Of a DNA stretch of 5,705 nt, positions 5,488-5,705 are shown piece by piece. How positions within the stretch are numbered: position 1 is the first letter of the stretch; each line of letters begins with the position of its first letter. The notes beneath the pieces were generated by a model that was given only the letters and a program-made list of their open reading frames with translations, made no database searches and was not told the DNA's origin. A program made the translations under genes and the position numbers. The stretch comes from an uncultured Sphingorhabdus sp. (GTDB lineage: Bacteria; Pseudomonadota; Alphaproteobacteria; Sphingomonadales; Sphingomonadaceae): assembly GCA_937873665.1 (NCBI GenBank), contig CALMYW010000066.1, positions 1-5,705 of the forward strand, in the 5' to 3' direction.

Positions 5488-5705
5488 TCAGTCCATCTGG
5501 GTGACAAACTTAGTCACTAGGTAGCCATCGAAGGTTTCCGTGCCGCCCTCGCTGCCCATGCCGCTGTCCTTGATGCCACCAAACGGGGTTTCGGGCAGTG
5601 CCTGGCCGAAGTGATTGATGTTGACCATCCCGGCCTCGAGGCCGTTCTGAATCTGCAGGGCGCTGCGGGTGTTGCTGGTGAAGGCGTAGGACGACAGGCC
5701 ATAGG
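5488..5705 (-). CDS. Aldehyde dehydrogenase (succinate-semialdehyde dehydrogenase type), C-terminal fragment
   Basis: The last 71 codons plus a TGA stop are visible, and the gene continues beyond the window edge. The fragment has the C-terminal layout of NAD(P)-dependent aldehyde dehydrogenases: Y-G-L-S-S-Y-A-F-T (cofactor/core region), then G-M-V-N-I-N, then [12 protein letters not shown] and G-S-E-G-G near the end, with an oligomerisation tail Y-L-V-T-K-F-V. The E-T-P-F-G-G plus G-S-E-G-G combination is common in the succinate-semialdehyde dehydrogenase group, which oxidises succinate semialdehyde to succinate. The catalytic cysteine and glutamate lie outside the window, so specificity is uncertain. 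GC is about 63% (114 of 180 nt at 5521-5700), well above the genes that follow it. This suggests it belongs to the host background rather than to the importer cluster. Confidence 0.88.
   Translation of the reverse strand, partial: YGLSSYAFTSNTRSALQIQNGLEAGMVNINHFGQALPETPFGGIKDSGMGSEGGTETFDGYLVTKFVTQMD

Overview
The window reads as a catabolic or accessory gene cluster from a Gram-negative bacterium, most likely a proteobacterium and perhaps a betaproteobacterium. The support is two exported solute-binding proteins with proteobacterial-type signal peptides, one of them with a twin-arginine motif, and an aldehyde dehydrogenase tail of proteobacterial style. The exact genus cannot be read from the sequence. 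All seven recognisable genes lie on the minus strand, so the reading order runs from high to low coordinates. No regulator, transposase, tRNA, rRNA or CRISPR array is visible.

Read 5' to 3' on the minus strand, the window opens with the last 71 codons of an aldehyde dehydrogenase of succinate-semialdehyde dehydrogenase type (5488-5705). A 198-nt gap follows. Next comes a compact ABC importer of the sulfonate/nitrate/taurine/NMT1 class: Tat-type periplasmic binding protein (4294-5289), ATPase (3462-4292, starting 1 nt after the previous stop) and permease (2657-3427). After the importer lie two complete paralogous isochorismatase-fold cysteine hydrolases (1902-2609 and 1077-1757), about 64% identical by hand alignment and both with an intact Asp-Lys-Cys triad. 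A crotonase-fold enoyl-CoA hydratase (248-1018) follows. The window ends in the N-terminus of a second, unrelated binding protein, family 5 (peptide/nickel type, 1-151).

The working model (inference) is an import-and-hydrolyse operon. The importer brings in a small nitrogen-containing solute, the two hydrolases cut an amide or carbamoyl C-N bond in it or in its breakdown product, and the crotonase handles a CoA-linked acid. The end genes may belong to the same or neighbouring catabolic functions. The substrate is not identifiable here. The hydrolases lack the Asp-x-His metal site of nicotinamidases, and the usual partners of sulfonate or taurine importers (SsuD/SsuE, TauD) are absent.

Base composition changes at both ends. 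Hand counts give about 63% GC in the aldehyde dehydrogenase tail and 62% in the first 60 nt of the window. Four sampled 60-nt blocks in between (421-480, 2221-2280, 3001-3060, 4861-4920) give 52, 50, 27 and 38%. This suggests the importer-hydrolase-crotonase block was acquired separately from its flanks.
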